Source: Actinomycetota bacterium | GTDB taxonomy: Bacteria; Actinomycetota; Acidimicrobiia; Acidimicrobiales; Ilumatobacteraceae | Assembly: GCA_026393475.1 (NCBI GenBank) | Contig: JAPLAA010000009.1 | Span: 92,659-156,658 of the forward strand | Direction: 5' to 3' | DNA length: 64,000 nt | Shown here: positions 36,320-43,777 of the stretch, piece after piece | Position numbering within the stretch: position 1 is the first letter of the stretch | How the letters are laid out: every line of letters starts with the position of its first letter | Program-made: the position numbers and the translations under genes | The notes under the pieces: generated by a model | The model's input: only the letters and a program-made list of their open reading frames with translations | Told to the model about the DNA's origin: nothing | Databases searched by the model: none

Positions 36320-37612
36320 TCAGTCCTGGAGCTTCGAGAGCTCCGCGAGGGTGTCGTCGAGGGCATCGAGGCCGGCGGCCAACTGGTCGTCGGTGTGGGC
36401 GAGCCCGACGTTCACCATGCCGCGGAAGGCGGTGTACACGCCCCGCTCGAGCAGGCCGAGGAACACGAGTTCCTGCAGCACGTGGTCGCGGGCGAACGCC
36501 TCCTGGACGTTGGTGGGGACGGTGGCGGTGGCGTGCAGTGACATCATCGAGCCGAAGCCGCTGACGCTCATCGGCAGCGGGTGCTTGGCGCACACGGCCG
36601 CGAGCTGCTGGCGGAACTCGTCGCCACGTGCGGTGTGTGCTTCGGCCACGTCGGCGGTGAACACCTGGCCGAGCACGGCCCCGCCCGCGGTCATCGTCGC
36701 GATGTTGTTGTTGAACGTGCCCGCGTGGCTGATCACGTTGGTGCGCGCACCCGGCGTGGTGTCGTACTGGTCGAGCAGGTCGGCCCTGCCGCCGAAGGCC
36801 CCGAAGGAGAAGCCGCCGCCGATGTACTTGCCGTAGGTCGTGATGTCGGCCTCGGCGCCCAGCAGGCGCAGCATGCCCTGGCGTCCGTGTCGTGACGTCA
36901 TCACCTCGTCGGCGATGCAGACGGCGCCCGCCGCGCGAGCCGCGGCGAACACGCCCTGGGCGAATTCGGCCGTGGCCGGCACGCAGCCGCCCGAGCCGAG
37001 CATCGGCTCCATGATGACGGCGGCGAGCTCGCTGCTGTGCTGCTCGATCAACGTCGTGGTGCCGGCGAGGTCGTTGTACGGCGCGATCACGAAGTCGTAC
37101 GGCGCGTTCCACGGTGCCGGACCGCTGGCGAAGTAGAGAACGCCGCCGTGGTAGCCGCCGAGGAACACGAGCAACTTCGAGCGGCCCGTGAACTGGGTGG
37201 CCGTGGTGATCGCCATCAGGTTGGCCTCGGTGCCGGAGTTCGTGAACCGCACCCGATCGATGCCGAAGCGCTCGCACATCAGGCGTCCGAGCACGGCCTC
37301 GGCGGGGTGCACACCGCCGACGCTGACGTTGGTCTGCAGCGCGGCCGTGACGACGTCGAGCACGCGACGCTCGCTGTGGCCGAGGAGGCCGGCCGTGTAG
37401 TCGCCGAGGAGGTCGATGTAGTGGTGGCCGTCGGTGTCGGTGAGGGTCGCCCCTTCGCCGGCGACGAACGCCAACGGGAACGGCGGATGGTTGAGGACGG
37501 TGCGCGTGTGGCCGCCGGGCAACACCTTCGAGGCCTCCTCGAAGTAGCGGCGGCTCCCCGGGTTGCGGTCGGCGAACTGTTGGCGGGCTCGGTCGAGATG
37601 GGCGGCGTCCAT
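36320..37612 (-). CDS. class-III aminotransferase (glutamate-1-semialdehyde aminomutase-like)
   Basis: PLP enzyme of 430 residues. It contains 'RFTNSGTEANLMAITTATQF', 'CIADEVMTSRHGRQGM' with the PLP-ring Asp, and the Schiff-base lysine in 'TTYGKYIGGGFSFGAFGG'; the overall pattern is closest to HemL-type proteins. It is probably not the haem-pathway enzyme because it sits among catabolic or redox genes, but that is inference. ATG 37612 follows TACAGT (37625-37620), and a palindrome overlaps this -10 box. Downstream gene on the same strand is the SDR. Confidence 0.85.
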   Translation of the reverse strand: MDAAHLDRARQQFADRNPGSRRYFEEASKVLPGGHTRTVLNHPPFPLAFVAGEGATLTDTDGHHYIDLLGDYTAGLLGHSERRVLDVVTAALQTNVSVGGVHPAEAVLGRLMCERFGIDRVRFTNSGTEANLMAITTATQFTGRSKLLVFLGGYHGGVLYFASGPAPWNAPYDFVIAPYNDLAGTTTLIEQHSSELAAVIMEPMLGSGGCVPATAEFAQGVFAAARAAGAVCIADEVMTSRHGRQGMLRLLGAEADITTYGKYIGGGFSFGAFGGRADLLDQYDTTPGARTNVISHAGTFNNNIATMTAGGAVLGQVFTADVAEAHTARGDEFRQQLAAVCAKHPLPMSVSGFGSMMSLHATATVPTNVQEAFARDHVLQELVFLGLLERGVYTAFRGMVNVGLAHTDDQLAAGLDALDDTLAELSKLQD

Positions 37613-37621
37613 GGAGCGAAC

Positions 37622-37634
37622 TGTACGCCGTACA
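37622..37634. promoter_or_regulatory. palindromic operator over the aminotransferase promoter
   Basis: TGTAC-GCC-GTACA is a 13-bp palindrome overlapping the -10 box TACAGT (37625-37620, minus strand). The form resembles TetR-family operators. No TetR gene is in the window. Confidence 0.5.
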
Positions 37635-37680
37635 AGAGGCCGGCAAGAGACCTGATGGAGACCCGCTCGGCCTCGAGTGG

Positions 37681-39526
37681 TCAGAGGGTGCGGGCGGCGC
37701 GCCGTGCCTCGAGCACGGCTTCGAGCACGGTGCGCGGCGCGACGCAGTCGCCCACCTGCACCGAGGCATCGGGGAGGGGGTCGGTCGGCAGGCGGAACCC
37801 GCAGTCGACGACGGCCACCACCTCGACGGTGCGTCGCTCGCCGCTGAAGCGGTCCTCGAGCTCGACCGAACCGGGCCGGACCGTGCGCAGCAGCGAGCGC
37901 TTCTCGATGCGCGCGCCTCGCTGCGCGAGGCGGACGTTCGCCGGGGCGAGGTCGCCGCTGCGGCTGAGCTCGTTGCCGGCGATCTGGTCCTGGGTGATGA
38001 GCACCGCCCGGTCGCCGAGCTCCTCCGCGAGGGCGACGGCGATGGGCCCGCCGATGGGATCGAACAGCGCGACGGGCCCGGTGTCGGGCAGCACTGCGGA
38101 GCCACGGCGGACGTCGACCACGTCGACGACTTCGGCGCCGTCGGCGATCTCGTACTCGCGGCGCCCGGGGCGTCCGCCGGTGGCCTGCACGACGTGCGGA
38201 CCCGTTGCGGTCGCGCCGTCGGTGCCCAGGCGGACCTGCACGCCGGCCCGCTCGCACTCGGCGACGAGCCATGCCGCGAACGGTTGTGCCGGACCGGCGA
38301 TCGCGGCGACACCGCCGAGGTGATCGTCGCGTTCGACGACGGTGACACGGTGTCCGCGCCGCGCGGCGACGCGGGCGGTCTCGAGCCCGGCGACGCCGCC
38401 GCCGACGACGGTGACGTCGATCGCCGACCGCGTGGGCACGTACCAGTCGGGGTCGTCGGTCTCGTGGCCGGCGCTCGGCTCGACGACGCAGGTGATGATC
38501 GGGTTGCGGGCGTCGCGCACCTGGCAGGTCTGGTTGCAGCGGATGCACGGTCGGATCTGCTCGGCCCGACCGTCGCGCAGCAACTGCACGAGGTCGGGGT
38601 CGGCCAGCTGCGCGCGGGTCATCTCCACGCCGTCGGCGACACCATCGCCGAGCGCCACTCGGCCTGGCCCGGATCGACCACCGATCCCTGCAGGAACACC
38701 GGCGTGCCGGCGACTGCGTCGCGCACGCGCCGGCACAGGTCGATGTTGAACCCGGTGGGTTCGTGGAAGTCGGGTCGGGTCTTCTCGGCGGAGAAGATCG
38801 CGCCGCGCACCACGACGAGGTAATCGAGGCCCGATGCGACGAGCAGCGGTGCGAGCTCGACCGCCATGTCGGGCGTGATGCCGGCCCACGGTGCGAGCTC
38901 GTCGCACGACAGGCGCATGCCGACGACGGCATCGCCCACCGAGCGACGGACACCTTCGACGACCGGGTCTGGCCCCACTCGTCGCCGCGTTGGTTGGTGA
39001 GGCCGGAGAGGAACTGGCGCACGAGGCTGTGCTGGCCGGCGTTGATCTCCACGCCGTCGCACCCCGACCGCACCGCTGCGGCCGCGGCCGACGCGAACCC
39101 GGCGACGACCGCCTCGATGTCGCCCGGCTCCATCCACTTCGGCACTTCGCGGGAGTTGACCTCGGGCACGCGCGAGGGCGCCCACAGCGGGGCCTGGCTG
39201 AACGCGCTCGACCCCTGTCCGCCGGCGTGGTCGAGCGAGGCGAACACGAGCGACCCTTCGGCGTGACAGGCCGCGGCGATCGCCGCCCAGCCGTCGGCGC
39301 AGCGCTCGGCCAGCGGTGCCCGCTCGTAGGGCCAGTCGCTCGCGTGGACGCTCGCGCCCTCGGTGACGATCACGCCGGCACCGCCGCGTGCGCGGCGCGC
39401 GTAGAACGCGGTGTGTCGTGCGGTGAAACGCCGCTCGTCGTCGCCGAGGTTGGTGACGATCGGTCCGAACATCACCCGGTTCGGGGCCGTCACCCCGCGC
39501 AACTGCAGCGGCTCGAGAAGGCGCAC
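37681..39526 (-). pseudogene. FAD/FMN oxidoreductase of the OYE/FadH (2,4-dienoyl-CoA reductase-like) family, two frameshifts
   Basis: Three consecutive reading frames together encode one OYE/FadH-type enzyme of about 615 residues. Frame A (39526 to about 38974) starts 'RLLEPLQLRGVTAPNRVMFG', includes 'CDGVEINAGQHSLVRQFLSG' and reaches 'NQRGDEWG'. Frame B (about 38973-38656) continues 'DPVVEGVRRSVGDAVVGMRL' to 'VFLQGSVVDPGQAEW'. Frame C (38655-37681) has 'CIRCNQTCQVRDARN' with 4Fe-4S cysteines and the dinucleotide site 'VTVVGGGVAGLETARVAARR'. Adding one G at the GGGG run (38973-38976) and one at 38655-38656 restores the whole frame. Members of this family occur in mycofactocin clusters. It could be a decaying gene or two sequencing errors. 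Confidence 0.8.
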
Positions 39527-39527
39527 G

Positions 39528-39947
39528 TCAGGCGTCGGCGCGCTCGAGCACCAGGACGGGGATGGTGCGGGTGGTCTTCGCCGCGTACTCGGCGAACTGC
39601 GGCATGATCGCGGTCTGCTGGTCGTAGAGGCGCTGGCGCTCGTCGCCGGTGACCTCGACCGCGGTGGCCGCGTAGGTGTCGGTGCCGAGCTCGACGGTGA
39701 CCGTCGGGTTGGCGACCATGTTGTGGTACCAGGCGGGGTGGGTGGGCGCGCCGCCCATGGAGGCGATGATGACGACGCGGTCGCCGTCGGTGCTGCACAC
39801 CAGCGGGGTGGTGCGCTCGACGCCGCTCTTCGCGCCCGTGTGGGTGACGAGCACCATCGGCTTGCCCTCGAAATAGCCACCCACGACACCTGCGTTGGCC
39901 CGGAACTCAGTGATGACCTGGGTGTTGAAGTCGTCGTGCTCGCTCAT
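39528..39947 (-). CDS. deazaflavin (F420)-dependent nitroreductase-family protein
   Basis: The 139-residue split-barrel protein of the Ddn/FDOR-A family has 'GKPMVLVTHTGAKSGVERTT', 'GDRVVIIASMGGAPTHPAWY' and 'HNMVANPTVTVELGTDTYAA', signatures of F420-binding reductases. They use reduced F420 to reduce quinones or xenobiotics; the native substrate is unknown. ATG 39947 follows TAACGT (39960-39955), nearly leaderless. Its stop is 1 bp from the GTG of the broken OYE gene, so both were probably co-transcribed. Confidence 0.87.
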   Translation of the reverse strand: MSEHDDFNTQVITEFRANAGVVGGYFEGKPMVLVTHTGAKSGVERTTPLVCSTDGDRVVIIASMGGAPTHPAWYHNMVANPTVTVELGTDTYAATAVEVTGDERQRLYDQQTAIMPQFAEYAAKTTRTIPVLVLERADA

Positions 39948-39974
39948 GGCGGCGACGTTATCCGCAGCGGTGTG

Positions 39975-40628
39975 TCAGTGCGGCTTCGACGCCCGGTCGT
40001 GGGCCGTTCCGCTGGCCGGGCCATGGGTCGTCGCCGCCGACGGGTGCGAACCCTGGCGCGACGCGGAGAGCTCGCTGCCGCGGACCAGCCGCTTGATGTT
40101 GTCCAGGTGGCGGAGGAGCACGAGTGCGGCGAGGCCGACCGTGGCGGCGACCTCCCAGGCCGGGCTGCCGTCGAGCGCGACGCCGATGGGGAGGCCGACG
40201 GCGATCACGAGCGATCCGAGCGACGCCTTGCCGGTGCCCTTGCGGATCGCGACCCAGATGGCCGTCAGCGCGATGAACACCAACGGGTGGAGCACCACGA
40301 GCGCACCGCCCACCGTTGCGACGCCCTTGCCGCCGACGAAGCGACGCGTGACCGGGTACATGTGGCCCACGACCGCGGCGGCGACGAGCGCGTAGGTGGC
40401 CTTCGGCTCGTCGAGGGCGAGGCCGACCCCAGCCGGGATCGCACCCTTCAGTCCGTCGAGGACGAACACGAGGATGCCCCACGGCGTGCCCATCGTGCGG
40501 GCGACGTTCGACGCGCCGGGGTTGCGGGAGCCGACGGCGGTGATGTCGATGCCCTTGCTGCGCGCCACCATCACCGCGCTCGGGAACGTGCCGAGCAGGT
40601 AGGCGACGGGCAGCAACCCCCAGATCAT
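39975..40628 (-). CDS. plsY: glycerol-3-phosphate acyltransferase PlsY
   Basis: Integral membrane enzyme that acylates glycerol-3-phosphate with acyl-phosphate, the first step of phospholipid synthesis. The 217-residue protein has about five membrane segments and the PlsY motifs 'VGSRNPGASNVARTMG', 'VVGHMYPVTRRFVGGKGVAT' and 'LRHLDNIKRLVRGSE'. A hydrophilic tail follows. ATG 40628 coincides with the transcription start predicted by TACAGT (40640-40635). It lies between the mycofactocin genes and the deazaflavin reductase but is a general lipid gene. Confidence 0.92.
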   Translation of the reverse strand: MIWGLLPVAYLLGTFPSAVMVARSKGIDITAVGSRNPGASNVARTMGTPWGILVFVLDGLKGAIPAGVGLALDEPKATYALVAAAVVGHMYPVTRRFVGGKGVATVGGALVVLHPLVFIALTAIWVAIRKGTGKASLGSLVIAVGLPIGVALDGSPAWEVAATVGLAALVLLRHLDNIKRLVRGSELSASRQGSHPSAATTHGPASGTAHDRASKPH

Positions 40629-40679
40629 GCAGGTACTGTACGCAACCGCTCACGACGGCCCGGGTTCGGGCCGGCCGGA

Positions 40680-41825
40680 TCAGCCGGCGGAGACGGGGAT
40701 GAGCCTGCGGGTGAGGGCCACCGGCTTGCTGTGGTCCATCGCCGGCTTGGGCGTGAGCGAGGTGTTCACCGCGGCCAACGCCTCGTCGGCGTCGCCACCG
40801 ACGCACTCGGGATCGGGCCCGTCGAGCGGCAGGCCGGTGAAGAACTTCGCCGCCATGCACCCGCCCTGGCAGGCGTTCCAGCTGCCGCAACTGGCGCAGG
40901 CACCCGCCGATTGCGGCTCGCGCAGCTCGAGGAACAGATCGCTCTGCTTCCACACCTTGGAGAAGCCGCCCTCGTCGCGGACCGAGCCGGCCTTGAACTC
41001 GTCGTGGATGACGAACGGGCAGGCGTACACGTCACCGATCGGATCGATGAGGCACACCACGCGACCGGCGCCGCACATGTTGAGGCCGGGCAGGGAATCG
41101 CCGAGGGCGTTGAGGTGGAAGAACGAGTCGCCCGTGAGGACGTTCTCGCCGTTGGCCATCAGCCAGTCGTAGATCTGGCGCTGCTGGGCGTTGGTGGGGT
41201 GCAGCTCGTGCCACGTGTCGGCGCCGCGGCCGCTGGGGCGCAGGCGGGTGACGCGCAGCTGTGCGCCGTAGGAGTCGGCGAGCGCCTTGAACTCGTCGAG
41301 CTGATCGACGTTGTGGCGCGTGATGACGACGCTGATCTTGAACGGGCCGTTGCGCTCGACGAAGCCGGCGTCGCGGAGGTGGTCCATGGCCCGGATGGCG
41401 AGGTCGTAGCTGCCGGTGCCGCGGACGGCGTCGTTGGTGGCGGCGTCGGTGCCGTCGAGGCTGATCTGGATGTCGAGGTAGTCCATCGCGGTCAGGCGGC
41501 GGGCCTTCTCGGCGTCGATGTAGGCACCGTTGGTGGAGAACTTCACGCCGATGCCGCGGCCGATGGCGTACTCGACCAGCTCGAAGAAGTCGCGGCGCAC
41601 CATGGGCTCGCCACCGCCGATGTTGATGTAGAAGACCTGCAGGTCGTGCAGCTCGTCGAGCACGGCCTTGGCCTCGTCGGTGCTGAGCTCGCGCGGATCG
41701 CGCTGGCCGCTCGACGACAGGCAGTGCACGCACGCGAGGTTGCACGCGTAGGTGAGCTCCCACGTGAGGCAGATGGGGGCGTCGAGGCCGTGCTTCAGTT
41801 GGCCGACGAGGGAATCAACGCTCAC
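40680..41825 (-). CDS. mftC: mycofactocin radical SAM maturase MftC
   Basis: Radical SAM enzyme that oxidatively decarboxylates the C-terminal tyrosine of MftA and forms a Val-Tyr carbon-carbon cross-link. The 381-residue protein has the 4Fe-4S motif CxxxCxxC in 'ELTYACNLACVHCLSS', followed by 'VFYINIGGGEPMVRRDFFE' and 'KFSTNGAYIDAEKARRL'. The C-terminal SPASM domain has the extra cysteines in 'MCGAGRVVCLIDPIGDVYAC' and 'CASCGSWNACQGGC'. GTG 41825 overlaps the mftB stop by 11 bp. Directly preceded by the chaperone and precursor genes, so the assignment is firm. Confidence 0.95.
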   Translation of the reverse strand: MSVDSLVGQLKHGLDAPICLTWELTYACNLACVHCLSSSGQRDPRELSTDEAKAVLDELHDLQVFYINIGGGEPMVRRDFFELVEYAIGRGIGVKFSTNGAYIDAEKARRLTAMDYLDIQISLDGTDAATNDAVRGTGSYDLAIRAMDHLRDAGFVERNGPFKISVVITRHNVDQLDEFKALADSYGAQLRVTRLRPSGRGADTWHELHPTNAQQRQIYDWLMANGENVLTGDSFFHLNALGDSLPGLNMCGAGRVVCLIDPIGDVYACPFVIHDEFKAGSVRDEGGFSKVWKQSDLFLELREPQSAGACASCGSWNACQGGCMAAKFFTGLPLDGPDPECVGGDADEALAAVNTSLTPKPAMDHSKPVALTRRLIPVSAG

Positions 41826-42096
41826 GGACGATCTCCGAGGACTTGAGGGATGCGAACGCCGTCGCGAAGCTCGGCCAGCGCGAGTGTGCGATGTCGCACG
41901 CCTCGAGCGTCGCGGCGAGCGACGGGTGATCTGCCAACTGCTTGGCGACGGCGACGACGTCGCCGTGCTTCATGAACACGAGCCGACGGTTGCCGTAGTG
42001 GTAGGCGAGCGCGCCGAAGGGTTCGGGTCGCAGTGCGACCTGCGGGTGCAGCTCGAGCGCCTGCTCGAGCAGCGCCGTGGCGCCGGCCTGGGTCAT
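41815..42096 (-). CDS. mftB: mycofactocin biosynthesis chaperone MftB
   Basis: Small PqqD-like peptide chaperone that binds the MftA leader and presents it to MftC. The 93-residue product from ATG 42096 contains 'HPQVALRPEPFGALAYHYGN' followed by 'RRLVFMKHGDVVAVAKQLAD', the RiPP-recognition-element pattern of MftB. It overlaps mftC by 11 bp and begins 4 nt after the mftA stop. The 226-residue ORF-track line wrongly extends through mftA in another frame. Confidence 0.93.
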   Translation of the reverse strand: MTQAGATALLEQALELHPQVALRPEPFGALAYHYGNRRLVFMKHGDVVAVAKQLADHPSLAATLEACDIAHSRWPSFATAFASLKSSEIVRER

Positions 42097-42100
42097 CGGG

Positions 42101-42235
42101 TCAGTAGACGCCGCACATGCCGTCGATCGAGATCTCCTCGACCAACAGCTCCTCTTCGATGGCCGGGGCGGCCTCGATGTCGGCGTCGACGAGGGACGAT
42201 GCGGGGGCCTCGGTGGTGACGGTGTCGTTCTCCAT
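42101..42235 (-). CDS. mftA: mycofactocin precursor peptide MftA (missed by the ORF track)
   Basis: A 44-codon gene, ATG 42235 to TGA 42103-42101, encoding the ribosomal precursor of mycofactocin. It starts 'MENDTVTTEAPASS', continues as an acidic leader ('AAPAIEEELLVEEIS') and ends with the diagnostic core 'IDGMCGVY'. The terminal Val-Tyr is what MftC cross-links and later enzymes turn into the redox cofactor. TACGAT at 42248-42243 predicts transcription 1 bp before the ATG. mftB follows after 4 nt. It is too short for the supplied track, which shows only shadows here. Confidence 0.96.
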   Translation of the reverse strand: MENDTVTTEAPASSLVDADIEAAPAIEEELLVEEISIDGMCGVY

Positions 42236-42242
42236 GCGGGCG

Positions 42243-42279
42243 ATCGTAGCGGCCGGGAGCGACCGAGGCCCTCCCGGCC
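42243..42279 (-). promoter_or_regulatory. mftA promoter with an inverted repeat in the -35 region
   Basis: On the minus strand the -10 box TACGAT (42248-42243) lies 7 bp before ATG 42235. GGCCGGGAG (42251-42259) and CTCCCGGCC (42271-42279) form a 9-bp inverted repeat over the spacer and -35 region. It may be a regulator site or a leftover of upstream termination. Confidence 0.5.
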
Positions 42280-42290
42280 GCTGGTTGTAC

Positions 42291-42322
42291 GAGTGCCCGG
42301 CCCTCCCGTGGGCCGGGCACTC
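42291..42322 (-). terminator. strong hairpin after the cupredoxin-like lipoprotein gene
   Basis: Perfect 13-bp arms GAGTGCCCGGCCC and GGGCCGGGCACTC with a 6-nt loop. No T-tract follows on either strand, so it is a possible intrinsic terminator of the I-shaped kind, insulating mftA from the upstream gene. Confidence 0.55.
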
Positions 42323-42356
42323 GGTCCGAATCGGCCCGATTCGAGCTCGAACGGCG

Positions 42357-43001
42357 TCAGTTCGCGACCGTGATCTCGGCGAACATCCCGTGGGCGATGT
42401 GCGGCGGCCCGCCCTCGACCTGCGGCGGGCCCCCGTTCGACGCAGCCGCGGCGTCCAGATAGACGCCGGGGTCGACGCCGGTCGGGATCATGCACACCAG
42501 GGCGTACCGCCCAGGTGTGGTGAGGACCCCGTCGCCGACGGCCACGATCGGGTCGGCATCGCCCGGCGGTGCCAGCACGACGAACGCCGGCGGGGCCGAG
42601 GTGAGGAGTGCCTCGAGGTCGTCCTGCACGAGCTCGCCGATCGGGCGCGACTCGTCGGAGGCGATCGGGATCGCGACCATCTCGTGCAGCTCGGTCGCCG
42701 CAGTGTTGTCGAGCGTGAATCGCGTCCCGGCCGTCACCGCGGCGGGCAGGTCCTGGAAGGCGAAGTCCACGGCACGGACCGTAACGGTCGGGCTCGCGGC
42801 CGCGGTGGTCGTCGCGGTGCCGGTGGCCGGGTCGTCGTCGCCACAGGCAGTCGCGACCAGGGCGAGGCCGACGAGGCCGACACCGAAGACGCGGCTGGTG
42901 GCGCGCCGGCCACCGGGGGTGCGCCGGCCGGCGGCCGTCGGTGCGGTGCAGCTGGGTGCTGCGATCACCGGCACGGGCCGGTGGTGGATACTGCCGCTCA
43001 C
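42357..43001 (-). CDS. lipoprotein with a cupredoxin-like domain
   Basis: Probably lipid-anchored outside the membrane. The N-terminal 35-40 residues are Arg/Pro-rich, followed by a hydrophobic stretch and lipobox ('LVGLALVATACGDDD'). The mature part (about 160 residues) is beta-rich, with 'TVTVRAVDFAFQDLPAAVTA', 'NTAATELHEMVAIP' and 'GRYALVCMIPTGVDP', which resembles blue-copper/cupredoxin folds; the His, Cys and Met suggest a possible metal site, not proven. The GTG 43001 start gives a long n-region but overlaps the stop of a 30-codon ORF (GTGA), which supports it. Confidence 0.68.
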   Translation of the reverse strand: MSGSIHHRPVPVIAAPSCTAPTAAGRRTPGGRRATSRVFGVGLVGLALVATACGDDDPATGTATTTAAASPTVTVRAVDFAFQDLPAAVTAGTRFTLDNTAATELHEMVAIPIASDESRPIGELVQDDLEALLTSAPPAFVVLAPPGDADPIVAVGDGVLTTPGRYALVCMIPTGVDPGVYLDAAAASNGGPPQVEGGPPHIAHGMFAEITVAN

Positions 43002-43090
43002 GACGCCACCGCCGCGGGGATGCGGTCGAGGCGGGCGGTGGTGGCGGTGACGTCGGCGGATGTGGTGTGGTTCGTCATGTGTTGGGTCAT
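42998..43090 (-). CDS. 30-residue small ORF upstream of the lipoprotein gene
   Basis: ATG 43090 to TGA 43000-42998, product beginning 'MTQHMTNHTTSADVTA' and ending 'RLDRIPAAVAS'. No family is recognised. Support is positional: its stop overlaps the GTG of the lipoprotein gene (GTGA), and CACCAT (43103-43098) is spaced to give a transcript starting 1 bp before the ATG. It may be a leader peptide whose translation couples to the lipoprotein gene, or simply the true 5' part of the transcript without a function of its own. Confidence 0.45.
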   Translation of the reverse strand: MTQHMTNHTTSADVTATTARLDRIPAAVAS

Positions 43091-43146
43091 GTGATCGATG
43101 GTGGACGAACGGCCGGATCGGCGTTCCTGAAAGGCGCGTGACGGCG

Positions 43147-43174
43147 TCCTGAGAAAACCCTCAAGGAACCCTCA
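43147..43174. promoter_or_regulatory. three direct repeats at 11-bp spacing, possible response-regulator site
   Basis: TCCTGA (43147), CCCTCA (43158) and CCCTCA (43169) recur at exact 11-bp intervals in the divergent region between the lipoprotein and flavin-barrel genes. Direct repeats of this period are typical of OmpR/PhoB-type winged-helix regulators. The regulator is unknown. Confidence 0.4.
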
Positions 43175-43252
43175 TCACCGTCGATCGGGTCACCGCCGGG
43201 TCGGTCGAACGGCTCGCAGGGGTGTCCGGTTGGTCTTCTACGATCGATCACC

Positions 43253-43777
43253 GTGGACCGATCCGACGCCACCGCCCGAGAGCGGCCCGACGGGCACGCG
43301 ACCCCGTCGGCATTCGCCAGCCGGTTGCTGGCCATGTTGGATCGCGGTTGCGGCTTGATCGTGGGCGTGACGACCCCCGACGGCGAGCCCCAGGCCGAGC
43401 GGGGGTGGTCGGCCCGAGTGGTCGATGAAGCGACGAGACGCCTGCGCTGCACGATGAGCGCGGACGACGAGCGAGTCGTGGCGGGCCTCGACCCGGGCCG
43501 AACGATCGCGGTGACGGGTGCCGACATTCGCACGGTCGCGGCCGTGCAGGTGAAGGGCCCGATCACCTGGAGCGGACCTGCGGACGAGACCGACCTGGCG
43601 CTGATGGCCCACCAGGTCGACCGGTTCCTGGAGGCCGTCCACGAGGTGGATCGCAACCCGGTGGACCAGCTCCGACGGATGCTTCCGATCGAGGTGGTCT
43701 CCGTCGAGTTCGAGGTGGTCGAGACCTTCGATCAGTCGGCTGGGCCGGAGGCGGGCGCGCGGGTGACGTCGGGATGA
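43253..43777 (+). CDS. pyridoxamine 5'-phosphate oxidase-like split-barrel protein
   Basis: The 174-residue protein has a split-barrel pattern ('GLIVGVTTPDGEPQAERGWS' then 'GRTIAVTGADIRTVAAVQVK'), of the general flavin-binding PPOX superfamily; specific cofactor contacts are not obvious and the substrate is unknown. TACGAT at 43239-43244 predicts transcription from 43251, 2 bp before GTG 43253. It overlaps the next gene, itself a PPOX-GAF fusion, by 4 bp (ATGA), so the two are likely partners. Confidence 0.72.
   Translation: MDRSDATARERPDGHATPSAFASRLLAMLDRGCGLIVGVTTPDGEPQAERGWSARVVDEATRRLRCTMSADDERVVAGLDPGRTIAVTGADIRTVAAVQVKGPITWSGPADETDLALMAHQVDRFLEAVHEVDRNPVDQLRRMLPIEVVSVEFEVVETFDQSAGPEAGARVTSG

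Noticed and set aside
36320-37612. hemL (haem biosynthesis) as the aminotransferase identity
   Set aside because: The family pattern fits HemL-like enzymes broadly, but there are no other haem genes nearby and the promoter carries an operator-like palindrome, so only the family name is given.
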